Shown piece by piece: positions 54,612 through 64,000 of a stretch of DNA of 64,000 nt. The notes under the pieces were generated by a model. The model did no database searches, was not told the DNA's origin, and saw only the letters and a program-made list of their open reading frames with translations. The translations under genes were made by a program, and so were the position numbers. The DNA comes from Ophiobolus disseminans (lineage: Eukaryota; Ascomycota; Dothideomycetes; Pleosporales; Phaeosphaeriaceae), in the NCBI GenBank assembly GCA_010093685.1, contig MU006220.1, forward strand, positions 1,519,502-1,583,501, in the 5' to 3' direction. The number at the start of each line of letters is the position of its first letter. Within the stretch, counting starts at the first letter, position 1.

Positions 54612-55866
54612 ATGGGGAACCACGCTTTGATCTATGGCGCGTCTGGCATCTCTGGTTGGGCCATTGTGAATGCCATCCTCAACGGCTACCCCACCAAAGA
54701 TACCTTCTCCAAGGTCACAGCAATGGTCAATCGACCACTAACAAGAGAGATGGCTTTATGGCCAGACGACCCAAGACTGCAGATCGTGTCTGGCGTTGAT
54801 CTGGTGAAGGGTACCCAAGAAGAGCTGGAGAAGCAAATCAAGGAAAAGGTCAAGGATGTTGAGACCGTGACCCAAGTATACTTCTATTGTGAGCACATTC
54901 GGACCCAGGGCAAGACGGGATCTGACAAACCTAGCGTACAAGCAATCTGACGATCCTGAGTACGAATGCAAAACCAACGAAGAAATGTTGGAGCGTGCCG
55001 TAACTGCGATCGATCACCTATCGTCGAAGCTCTCATACGTCTTACTTCCCACGGGAACCAAGATCTACGGTTGCCAGATGCTGGACAAATTTCCTTTCGG
55101 AAACGACCTACCACTAAAAGAGACTTTACCGCCCATTCCCGAACCCTACCTTTCCCAACTCTTTTACTACAACCAAATCGACTGCCTCAAGCGCATCTCG
55201 AAAGGAAAGAACTGGAGCTGGTGCGAGGTCCGTCCGGACAACATCATTGGCTTCGTCCCAAACAACAACGCATACAACCTCGGACAGACACTGGCGTTGT
55301 ACCTATCGTTGTACAGAGCAGTCGAAGGCGAGGGCGCAAAGTGTCCGTTCCCTGGGACCGGCAAGTCGTGGATGAACAAGTACAATGAGTCGCCCCAAGA
55401 CATGGTCGCCCACTTCTCAATCCATGCGTCTTTGCATCCAGAAAAGACAGCGTCGCAGAGCTTCAATGTTGGTGGGCAGGAAGATACTTGGGGTGGAAAG
55501 TGGCCGATCATATGCAATTACTTTGGACTGAAGGGTACTGGGCCTGAGGAGAACTCACCGCAGCCGGGTGCATACATTGCTAAGCATCGAAAGGATTGGG
55601 ATGAGCTGGAGAAGAAGCACAACCTCAAGAAGGGAAGCGTGGACAGCGATATCTCCCATCCTGGATTCCAGGTAAGCTCAGTTGTGCTGAGTTGAAGATA
55701 TTTACAAGCTGACGTTTCGCAGTATTTTATCATGACGATGTTCGACTTCGATCGCCAGATGAGCATGGAGGCCTCGCACAAGGTAGGATATACAGAGGAG
55801 ATTCGGACGCCCGAGACATGGAAAGTCGCATTTGACAGGATGAGGCAAGCGAAAGTTATTCCGTGA
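54612..55866 (+). CDS. PRISE-like NAD(P)H-dependent reductase (SDR fold)
   Basis: Three exons, 54612-54888, 54935-55671 and 55723-55866, 385 residues. MGNHALIYGASGISGWAIV carries the cofactor glycine motif, and VNRPLTREMALWPDDPRLQ follows. The family's catalytic Lys and Tyr are seen in LPTGTKIYG and YYNQIDCL, as in plant progesterone 5-beta-reductase/iridoid synthase (PRISE) and their fungal homologues. RPDNIIGFVPNNNAYNLGQ is also typical. It likely reduces an activated C=C bond of an enone; substrate unknown. The frame stays open upstream of the ATG, but the glycine motif position fixes the start. Confidence 0.87.
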
Positions 55867-56777
55867 TGCAGTGGAACAGCATGCGCAATGTTGTGAAGTA
55901 GTGGAAGAGAGTGTGGAACCAGGGGCCAAGAAGACGCAACCTCGCTAGCTTGCCAAGCACCAGATTAAGTTCAAGCATTGGTCATTTCCCAACGATTCTT
56001 CCCCTATCTCACAAGATCTCCCTTTATTTCAGTACATTTACCACAACATATGCACATGTGAGACCTTCTGTTCTAACCTACGAACAGCACACGGCCCTCA
56101 GTCGATACTCTGACATCCGAGCAATGACGTCGCGATCTTCGGCATCGTACAACTGTACAGATTAATGCTCGTTACCATCTCTAGCAGTAGCAATATATAA
56201 GTACTCATCCTTTACTCAGAAGAACCAATATGCACGACTCAAGCTACATTGGGTTGAGGCAGCGCACGACTCAAACGCACCCTTCATTCGCCAGTCACTT
56301 CGCGGGCACGCGGGGTACTTGCGGGGTCTCCGCGCTACACCACGCTAAAGCATATCCAACTTTCAAGACTAACATCCTTCAAAAACGTGATCATGCATCA
56401 ATACCAATATTTTTGACTTTCAGACACCGAAAAGAAATCGAAACACCATGATGTCGTCTTCTGCACGTAAAAGCAAGTGCTACAGATGATCTGTGTCAGC
56501 CTTAGTCAGTTTTTGTCATATCTCAATCCTGGTCTGCACACCTGGAATCGGAAATGCTTTGGCGACAACGCACCGCAGACTTTCAAGGAGCAACGACTTT
56601 CATGCACGCTACACTGTCGGTAGCGTCATGGTCCCTTGAGCGACTTAAATCGAGTGTATTTGAACTGCCAATGCGGCTCGTCTTTCCTCGTACTTGTTCA
56701 AGTTGTGCTCGTCTTACTTTTTCGACACCTCACTTCCCATAGGGCACTACGCGAACAAACATTCAAGAACAGCCAAC
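55867..56777. other. intergenic, PRISE-like to P450
   Basis: About 900 bases. Short open frames lack family features; contains the P450 promoter. Confidence 0.5.
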
Positions 56778-58383
56778 ATGGGTCTCGTCGAGTCAGACAG
56801 AGTGTACCAGTTTGCCATCTGGGTACCAGTCGCATTCATATCCTATGTCCTCTTGAATTTCGCGTACAACCTCACTCTTCACCCTCTAGCCAAATTCCCG
56901 GGTCCGATACTATGGCGCATTTCGCCTATACCGTCTATCATTTCGCTCCTACGAGGCCGCATATCCTTCGACTACAAAGTGCTCCATGATAAGTACGGCC
57001 CAGTCGTCCGTGTCATGCCCAATGAGCTGTCTTTCAACACCGCCAAAGCATGGGATGATATTTACGGCCACCGCGTCGGATTGAAGAACATGGATAAGGA
57101 CCCGATTCACGTGGGCGCTGTGGAAGCGATTCCTGGTGCAACGAATTTGACAATGGCACCTGATTCGCATCATGCGAGGCAAAGGAGAGCACTAGCACAT
57201 GCATTCTCGAAGCAAGCGCTGCTCGAGCAAGAGCCGATTCTACGAGGCTATGTGGACTTATTTGTGCAGAAGTTGAGAGAAATGGCACATAGCGGCAAGC
57301 CAGCCAACATGGTCTCATGGTTCAACTTTTGCACATTCGACATCATCGGTGATCTTTCCTTCGGAGAGCCATTCGGATGTCTACGTGAAGGTAAGTCATC
57401 TCCATATTACAACTCTACAACAACCGCTGACACCTCCCTCAGGCGAAGGAGGCGAGTCCGCAAACTGGGTCATTCTCATCTATGAAGCAATCAAATCCGG
57501 CGCCATCGAGCAAGCAACACGCCGCTTCGCCCCACCCGGCTCCCTTTCCCAACGCTTCCTCATGTGGTGCATCCCCAGCGCGATCCGCGAGCGTCGAACC
57601 CGCCACCTGCGCAATAGTACTGAGAAAACTGTTCGCCGCCTCGCTACCAAAACCGAGCACCGAGACTTCATTTGGTACATCCTTAAGCAGCGCGAGAAGA
57701 AGAACGAAGTCAGCGACGACGAAGTCATCATGAATGCCGCGCTCTTCATCGTAGCAGGCAGTGAAACAACTGCAACCGAGCTGTCTGGATTAACGAACTA
57801 CCTCCTCCGCAACCCAGAAATCTATCGCAAACTTGTGAATGAGGTGCGCACCGCGTGCAAATCAGAAGCAGACATAAACATGGACGTACTCGCCGGTCTA
57901 CCCTACATGAACGCCTGCATCGAAGAAGGTCTACGGATCTTCCCGCCCGTCCCAATCGGCCTTCTACGCACCGTACCTCAAGGCGGCTCACTCATCGACG
58001 GCCACGCCGTGCCCGGCGGAACATCCGTGTGCGTTGCGAGCTGGGCGGCCGCACATTCCTCTTCCAACTTCGCGGACCCGGACGCCTTTGTTCCGGAGCG
58101 TTTCATGGACACGCCGGAGTCGAAGAGCCAGTACGGAAGCGACATCAAGAAAGCTGCACAGCCATTCTCGACAGGCCCGAGGGGCTGCATCGGGCGCAAC
58201 TTGACGTACGTGGAACTGCGGCTCATTTTGGGCGCGTTGTTATGGAATTTTGATCTCGAGTTTGCGGATGGCGCGCCGCTTTGGAATCCGGATAATGAGT
58301 TTGAGGGTCTGAGGGCTTTTAATACGTGGGAGAAGAGTCCGTTGATGGTGAGGTTGAAGGATGTTAGGAAGGGTCTTGCGTAG
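56778..58383 (+). CDS. cytochrome P450 monooxygenase
   Basis: Two exons, 56778-57390 and 57443-58383, 517 residues. One N-terminal membrane helix (FAIWVPVAFISYVLLNFAY) is followed by the proline hinge HPLAKFPGP. The I-helix has AGSETTATELSG, the K-helix EEGLRIFPPVP (ExxR) and the haem loop FSTGPRGCIGRN with the ligand Cys. PERFMD is also present. It resembles the CYP65-type fungal P450s (isotrichodermin C-15 hydroxylase group) often found in secondary metabolism, an impression I could not check. It hydroxylates a lipophilic substrate in the ER with a P450 reductase. Confidence 0.93.
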
Positions 58384-58839
58384 GTAGAGATGTGAGAGGG
58401 AGTTTGTATGTGCAACCATGTGTGACGAAGCAGTACATTGAGTTATATGGTGAAGGACTGCGTGAACGTTGTCGCTGTATTTACAACTGAGAGCGAACAT
58501 AACCTCCTTCCTGCATAGAATATGATCCATCATGCGAGGTGTTTAAGATAGGTTGGGAGAAGATGTGGCTACCTAATGATCGCTTGGATCGTATCCATTC
58601 TATGAAGTAAGTCTTCGCAGTGCTTACAACTTTGGAATGAGTCTGTCAAACGTGACCCAACCGTAGAACATTGCTCGCGAAATTAACAATTGTGGTATGA
58701 AGAATTCCATGCTCGACGCTGCATTGTGCGACAAACGGTGCGTAAAGTGGCCAGTGCGTTGTGGATCTCCAAACCCGTGGCGAGACTAGAAAGATCAACC
58801 CACTTCCACCCAGAGCCAGCGAGCCCGCACCTGTTCACA
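58384..58839. other. intergenic, 3' of P450
   Basis: About 450 bases; no supported gene. Confidence 0.45.
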
Positions 58840-60224
58840 ATGGCTCTCGGAAACCAATGGCCTTTGCTCATTTCATGTCCTTGTCGCACAGGCTCCGTAC
58901 AAAGATGCTGCTACAGTCAAGTTACGACGCGTGCCCGACTTGACACATTGCCTATCAAAATCGCAAGCATTAATGAACCTTGGAAATCCGGGAGACGGAA
59001 CAAATCTATCTGGCAGTGGAGGAAAAACCAAGAACCGTTTTTCTGGCCAACATACCTCACTTTGCCCTTGCAGAGGAGGTTGCAACTCTCTTCGAGGAAG
59101 CAGAATTTCCAGTGCGCGTAACCGATGAAATTATTTGCATGTTGCCCCTACCTAGCCTTCATTTATTGTTCCGTGGTTGACTCATTACTTAGGGATCGAA
59201 TTGTTATGCGTTTCGAACCCCAGACTGGACCCAATGCAGGACACTGTCACGTTGTTTTACGGAAAGCTAGCCACGCCACGGCTTCGATCACAGAACTCCG
59301 TATTGCGCCACTTTTCTCTAGAAGGATAAGGATCGAGCCTTGTGCCTTGGAAATACCTCCTTCTCAACATCGATTAATCGATCTGAGAGGTGGCTGGTAT
59401 ACATCGGACCAACCCAGCCCATACCACGCTATGATTCGGCCATCTTTGTGGATCTATCCAGAAGATGTTTTTGCACCGGTACGGGAGGGTCGCCGTGTGA
59501 GCTTGGACAACCTTCCATATCCGAATGAGTTGTGGGCAGGCCAAGTAATGAAGGAATTGTACAAGCTATCCCACGTGTTGAATGTTCTGAGTCTAAGTCA
59601 ACTTGTCCAATACGTACCCAAATCCAAAGACTTGTCTGGCTGGGTACTTCACATGGACTTCGCGACCAGAGCTGAAGCGGAAGCAACCTCGAGATTCACT
59701 GGTATCGAGATAGGCGGACGACGTCTGCATATAGCCGGGACCAAATACCTCGCAAGTACACCGTGTCTTGGGATGCTGGACGACCGGCGGGACACTACAC
59801 CAGTGACCGGGGCCGCGGCTCTGCTGTTGGCACTAGATTTGAGGAAGCACAAGAAGAGCTGTTCCGCAAGTGGATATTGGGTCAGAAGGACAGGAAGGTA
59901 CGTCGGAACTACTCATCACACACAACGATTCAGAGGCTCATTACTCGGCTAGCTCTGAGCTCCTACACATCAATTCCGAAAAATCAGCATCACAAAGCCA
60001 TGATGTCCAGTCCCAGTCAATCCAAATCGTGCACTAGACCCGCCTCAAGCCACTGGCGCTCCGTATCCTCTCAGCATACCAAACAACGGATAATTAAATC
60101 CAGGCTTATTCAACCCTGCGGCGTCACATACAACCATCGCTCAAGAACACTATTTAGCCAGCGTACTCTTGCGGAAACATCAGCACAACATGAAACTGAA
60201 TACAGGCACCAAGCCACTCGATAG
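58840..60224 (+). pseudogene. RRM-type RNA-binding protein gene, frameshifted or unresolved
   Basis: An RRM-like strand, RTVFLANIPHFALAEEVA, is coded near 59017-59111, and a second block from 59193 (RIVMRFEPQTGPNAGHCHVV) continues the domain. A third block (WVLHMDFATRAEAEATSRF, GIEIGGRRLHI) looks like the end of another RRM. The sequence that should follow it (IPRKYTVSWDAGRP) is in a different frame from about 59736, as if one base were missing near 59734; that frame then stays open to 60224. I could not find an intron that repairs it, nor a firm first exon or a phase-consistent link between the first two blocks. Either a decayed gene or one with unusual splicing. Start is a guess (ATG 58840). 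Confidence 0.4.
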
Positions 60225-60568
60225 AGAAGGATAGACTCACAAGACAAGTGCAACAAGCGTACACTCGCAATACCAGCCAGATGAAGCAAACACAGTGCTA
60301 CAATACCACGTGGCTCAACTTGGAGGGAAAGAAGGCGGCGCTTGCAGCACAGCAAGCATAGAATCGCGCCGGAAGCCAGGCAGCGAGCTGGTACAGTTGT
60401 AATATACAAACACTACGCTACACTACCATTATAACACAACACATCCAAACCTTGACTCGCTTTGTCATCTCACCTCTCCCTATTCCATCACAGCCCAACA
60501 CAACCTTCTTCATCAACTCACCTCTCCCTACTCTATCACAACCCACCCTATCCCAACCTCAACCCTCT
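60225..60568. other. spacer with tandem repeat
   Basis: Between the RRM remnant and the small membrane protein gene. Holds a two-copy repeat starting at 60470. No gene. Confidence 0.45.
60470..60565. repeat. pyrimidine-rich 48-base tandem pair
   Basis: The block tcacctctcccta recurs at 60470 and 60518 within a C/T-rich stretch, followed each time by a similar tcacarccca segment. Confidence 0.6.
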
Positions 60569-60990
60569 TCACCTCCCCCTCCCCACCCTCAACGCCCTCG
60601 TATACTCCTCCTGCTGCTGCCTCCTAACCTCATCTCTCGAACTTGCCCACCGGCCCAACCCAAGTATCGGCGGACTTTTCACACCAACATCGGTATCAAG
60701 CGCTACAACCCATTCGTCAGTATATCGTTCCCCGCCAAAAGAACGAAGCAAAGCTTACCCGACGAAGAGCTGCGATTCCACCGCCACGTCTGCCAGCGCA
60801 GCCATAGACTCGGTGCCACGATCTTGATGAGGCAGCATAGTAGTGCTACGACGATGGCGCACAGGCCGATGATGGCTTCTTTGGACCAGGGAGGATGTGC
60901 TGGTGGCGCAGGGGTGCGTGGGAATACAGCTCGAGACTCGATCAAGGTTGGTAGGACGGATAGGACAGCGAGGATATGTCGAGGTGCCAT
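60569..60990 (-). CDS. small single-pass membrane protein
   Basis: Two exons on the minus strand, 60759-60990 and 60569-60702, 121 residues. A signal peptide (MAPRHILAVLSVLPTLIESR) is followed by a short Pro-rich ectodomain, a membrane helix (AIIGLCAIVVALLCCLIKIV) and a charged cytosolic tail (LWLRWQTWRWNR, later SSRDEVRRQQQEEYTRALR). The intron has a strong donor GTAAGC and a CTGAC branch site, and joining keeps frame. An ATG four codons upstream (61002) is an alternative start. No family recognised; such small type I proteins are common and uncharacterised in ascomycetes. Confidence 0.65.
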
Positions 60991-62149
60991 GGTATACTTC
61001 ATCGAGTTGCGAGACGCAAGGACGGGGGACACGTGACCAGACACTGAATTTCGCGTCGGTATGCAACGAAAATCATATGCGTTGCAAGAAATCAAGCCGG
61101 CAAAAATATATAAATAATCATTCAAAGAAAGGCGAAACCACCTTTGCAATTTCTTTTACTTCAACCCGCACAGATGACAAGGACATCTAATATCCTAAAT
61201 ACTTCTCACTCATAAGTGTGGTACATGAAAGTCAGTTGGCAAAGTCCGACAAATCTGCTGCTGCGCCCACTTTCCCCTCCCGAGCTAAAAATTGCAGGCG
61301 GCCCTTTTGCTAACACTGTGTCGCGGGTTGGTTATGTACCTTAAGAGCGTGAAAGCGCGTAGAATGGTAGCAAATTAGCTGGCTTTGCGGGACTGGTGTT
61401 GGGTTGGCGGGTGATTGGCTGGGATGAACGAGCATAATTTTCAAAGTGTGTGATTGGGTACGTTTCAAGCGCCTCTATAGCTGAAGTTTGGATACATGTA
61501 CTGTGGAGGGAAAAACATGGGATGAATATCCGAATTGGGAAGATTTTGCTGTTATTTTGCTGCAGGCTTGTGTTGGAAAACAATTCGTGGTTTGGTTGAG
61601 AATTGTGCATGTCGGAAATCTGTGTATGGTGAGAGCTTGAATCATCGTGTTCAAATTAATGAAAAGGGCTGTGGATGCAAGGTGATTGGAAATCCCCATA
61701 GAGGCTGCATGGAGTTTGCTGAAACAGGTGGGCCCTTGAACGTAAACCTGTCGTCAATCCAACTTGCTTTCACTGGGCGCAAATAATAGTGGTAAGATCT
61801 CCCATGCGGTCGTTGTACCAGCAGTACAGTACTTGCAGATACTTGGGCAGAGTAAGACAAAAGGAAAATGGAACGGTACTTGGCGGTGGCCAAAATTGCA
61901 TTGATGCGTGCCGTGAGTGGCTTTTGAGTCTCGCGTGCGTGAGAGCCGCATATGCATCGTTCTACCAGTGGAGAAGCAGCCACGACGCCCAAGCGAACAA
62001 AACAAAACATGGGCAGAATCTATAAACCTCCCAAGCTTTTCGAGAAACATTCATGATGCGGTATTAGATAAGAGAAGCGAGCCAACAGACTTCCAGGGTA
62101 TGAAATGGCGGGGTTTTGGATACTACCAACCGCCATCGCACCGCATGCA
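60991..62149. other. intergenic, small membrane protein to Nudix gene
   Basis: About 1.15 kb. A minus-strand frame of 119 codons at 61651-62010 has no family features. Nothing recognised. Confidence 0.45.
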
Positions 62150-62702
62150 CTACGTTCGTTGCATAGTACATCGGTCGAGCGCATCCAGAAGCTCCGGTCG
62201 CTCTGCTAGCGCCTCTCGCGCACGTGTGTAGGTGAACCAGTCTCTCTTCCGCTTGTGCTGTTCGGGCCAGACGGCCTCCTGCTTCTCGACAGTCGCCTCG
62301 AAGAAGTGGTAGGATGCTTTGGGAGCAGTGGCTGTGAGCTGGTCGGCTTTCCGCTTCTCGGGGATGAGGCCGAGATCGTAGTTGATCTTACATATTATGC
62401 CGGCCTCTTCCCAGGCTTCGCGTTTTGCGGCGTCTTGGGCCGTGGCTTCGTCCGTCTCCCATCCGCCCTTGGGGAGGACCCAGCCGCCGCGCCGGGTGGA
62501 CTGGATGAGCAGCACGTAGTACTTGTCGGCGGAGAGTGGGACCACGCCGGCGACCAGCCGCTCGCCTTGGGAGCCGTATCCTGTGGGGATGAGTTAGTAT
62601 TTGGAGAGAGGTGGTAAAAAGGCGAGAGCTCGCGTGAGAACACGTACGCTGATTGACACGGCCGGTGCGTGACTGCATGGGCAGCGCCTGTGTGGCGGCC
62701 AT
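62150..62702 (-). CDS. diphosphoinositol polyphosphate phosphohydrolase, Nudix family
   Basis: Two exons on the minus strand, 62648-62702 and 62150-62580, 161 residues. It begins MAATQALPMQSRTGRVNQRY, then GSQGERLVAGVVPLS, VLLIQSTRRGGWVLPKGGWE and the Nudix box, of which KREAWEEAGI is the key part with its metal-binding Glu residues. The GGWVLPKGG motif marks the DIPP/Aps1 subgroup, which removes phosphates from inositol pyrophosphates and cleaves diadenosine polyphosphates. A tail KASYHFFEATVEKQEA, then WPEQHKRKRDWFT, is also typical. Cytosolic by default. Confidence 0.9.
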
Positions 62703-63621
62703 TGTCGGCGCGGAAATGCTCAAAGAGAAACTTGGGCAGGAGCGAGCGACACCACACGTGGGCGAGATGCCCTGCGGAACTCTGCGAGGTCGAGGAGGGG
62801 CTCGGGGGCAGAGCAGTAGCGGCTTGCAGGCGGTGAAAGGAAGCCGAACAAACAGCGAGCGGGCACACGGGCAGGCAGTGGGCAGGTGCAGAGGCTAAGG
62901 AGGAAGGCAGAGCAGTGTTGATCAGTGCGGCTCAGTCCCGCGGGGGACGGGGCTGGAAGGGTTGAGGAAACCTGCGAGAAACAAGAGAGGACGACATGGT
63001 GGATGGATGGTTTAGTAGGTGGTTCGGGTCAGGGACTTTTTGGGTGGGAAACTAGGAGCTCGCTCGCGGAGCGTCAGTCTGGCGCCAAGCCCGCCTGCAG
63101 AAGGAGCGACCGCGTCCGGGGGGCATGTCGGCAGGTGCGACACGATGCAGCGAAAATGCACGGCGAGTGTCTGCACGGCTGCTATTTACCCTGTGCGCTG
63201 ACCGTGGCGCCGTCGACAGGCCGTTGCGTGCAGACGAGAGCTGGCGGGGCACGCGAGACCAGCGCCCTCCCTTCCTCCTGCGCATGACGTACGGGCATTT
63301 AAAGGGTCCATTGCCCACTAGAAAACGTTCAATTGGCCTCGTGTAGACGCTGATCGGGATACTGGAGCGCTGCAAACACCACACGCCGTGGTACACTGCT
63401 GCCGCTGCTGTCCTGTCTCCGGCCCCAGCGACCGCCCTCCTCCGCCTCCACCCCAAGCACACCCCGCCATTGACACCACTTGATACCCTCACCACCACCC
63501 AGATTGCTGAGCGGCACCGTGGGAAACACACTATTACTCACTCTCCAACCTCGTTGCAGCTGGCACGCCGTTTCCGCCCACCCCCACCAGCAACGCTTGC
63601 TCCCACGCTTATGCTGCCCAC
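62703..63621. promoter_or_regulatory. divergent promoter region, Nudix / ATE1
   Basis: About 920 bases, purine-rich near the Nudix gene and C/T-rich near ATE1. No other gene supported on either strand. Confidence 0.45.
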
Positions 63622-64000
63622 ATGCAGTCTCGTGTGACGCCCTACGGTATGTTCTGCTCCAACCAAGGCCCTGGGATCCGGCTCGTGCCTGTCTGGCTGG
63701 ATATAAAGCTGCCTTCGTCTTCTTCAACATTGCAGATACCACCCCTGATATTGAACCAGGTGCTGATGCTGTTTTCTAGGCTACAGTAGTGAGTCCTGCG
63801 GGTACTGCAAAGATGCATCCAACGGCCAGCGTAAGCCCAATTCTCGTACGTGTATCCTCTATTCATCCTTTTGTTGCAGACCACCATGTCACGCGTGCAT
63901 GCTGTGAGCGGCCAAGCAGTCCCAAGCAGCGACGCTGGCGGCGTTTGATGTTCTGTTAAGGTTATCGCCGTCGCTGTGCATTGCCCCGCACTGCATGGAA
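63622..64000 (+). CDS. ATE1: arginyl-tRNA--protein transferase, 5' exons only
   Basis: Starts at ATG 63622 (MQSRVTPYG); exon 1 is 63622-63646 and exon 2 is 63780-63845. Joined they read MQSRVTPYGY, then SSESCGYCKDASNGQRKPNS, ending at a donor GTACGT (63846). The CGYC motif after a short lead is the N-terminal signature of ATE1, which adds Arg to acidic N-termini for degradation by the N-end rule pathway. The next exon is not found before the window ends, so the gene runs off the edge. With only about 30 residues the call rests mainly on CGYC and its surroundings. Confidence 0.65.

Noticed and set aside
60452..61036. 194-codon plus-strand frame
   Set aside because: Opposite strand of the small membrane protein gene, with a low-complexity Pro/Ser start; the minus-strand model has signal peptide, membrane helix and good splice sites.
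1..64000. CRISPR arrays, rRNA genes, large transposons or viral insertions
   Set aside because: No regularly spaced repeats, no rRNA-like sequence and no transposase or polymerase frames were seen.

Overview
The window is nuclear DNA from a filamentous ascomycete (Pezizomycotina). Most genes carry short introns of about 45-140 bases with GT..AG ends and CTRAC-type branch points a few bases before the acceptor. Many products are typical of fungi: a NIMA-type kinase, a fungal Myb-like regulator, a family-2 glycosyltransferase, a BYS1-like secreted protein and a membrane-anchored histidine acid phosphatase. Dothideomycetes is my best guess from overall resemblance; the class is an inference. I rebuilt exons by hand from splice signals, reading-frame phase and family conservation, and gene spans below run from start codon to stop codon including introns.

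Layout. 0-6 kb: a GH12 glucanase cut by the window edge, the NAC beta subunit, an FSP1/AIF-like flavoprotein and the exosome ring subunit Rrp43. 6.5-11.2 kb: a divergent pair, NIMA-like kinase and an ankyrin-BTB protein. 11.7-16.2 kb: a dienelactone-hydrolase-family protein and a long Myb-plus-C2H2 zinc-finger protein. 16.5-26.1 kb: a small ORF, a processive GT2 glycosyltransferase, a membrane-anchored GH16 and an Mpv17/PMP22 protein, with two gene-poor stretches. 27.9-28.7 kb: a CYTH-domain (thiamine-triphosphatase-like) reading frame broken by two stops. 29.3-39.5 kb is dense housekeeping: meiotic cohesin REC8, deubiquitinase UBP6, ARPC4, a type-5 peroxiredoxin, a MITE-like element, a DUF1348 protein, a roadblock/LC7 protein and IPI1. 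39.9-48.2 kb: a eukaryotic DUF262 protein, an SDR, a histidine acid phosphatase and an FMN-dependent alpha-hydroxy-acid oxidase. 48.8-60.2 kb is more accessory: a BYS1-like secreted protein, ADP-ribose pyrophosphatase, F-box protein, alpha/beta hydrolase, PRISE-like reductase, cytochrome P450 and a damaged RRM gene. 60.5-64 kb: a small single-pass membrane protein, a diphosphoinositol-phosphate Nudix hydrolase and the first exons of arginyl-tRNA transferase ATE1.

How genes relate. I see no operon-like logic. Several pairs share short divergent promoters (NIMA/ankyrin-BTB, UBP6/ARPC4, LC7/IPI1). The alpha/beta hydrolase, PRISE reductase and P450 at 52.7-58.4 kb are the only neighbours that could form a small metabolic set, and they lack a backbone synthase. 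The observations most worth a second look are a candidate one-nucleotide exon in the NAC beta gene, the Myb/zinc-finger fusion, the broken CYTH gene, the MITE-like inverted-repeat element, an ATG-only first exon in ARPC4 and the DUF262 protein related to bacterial defence nucleases.
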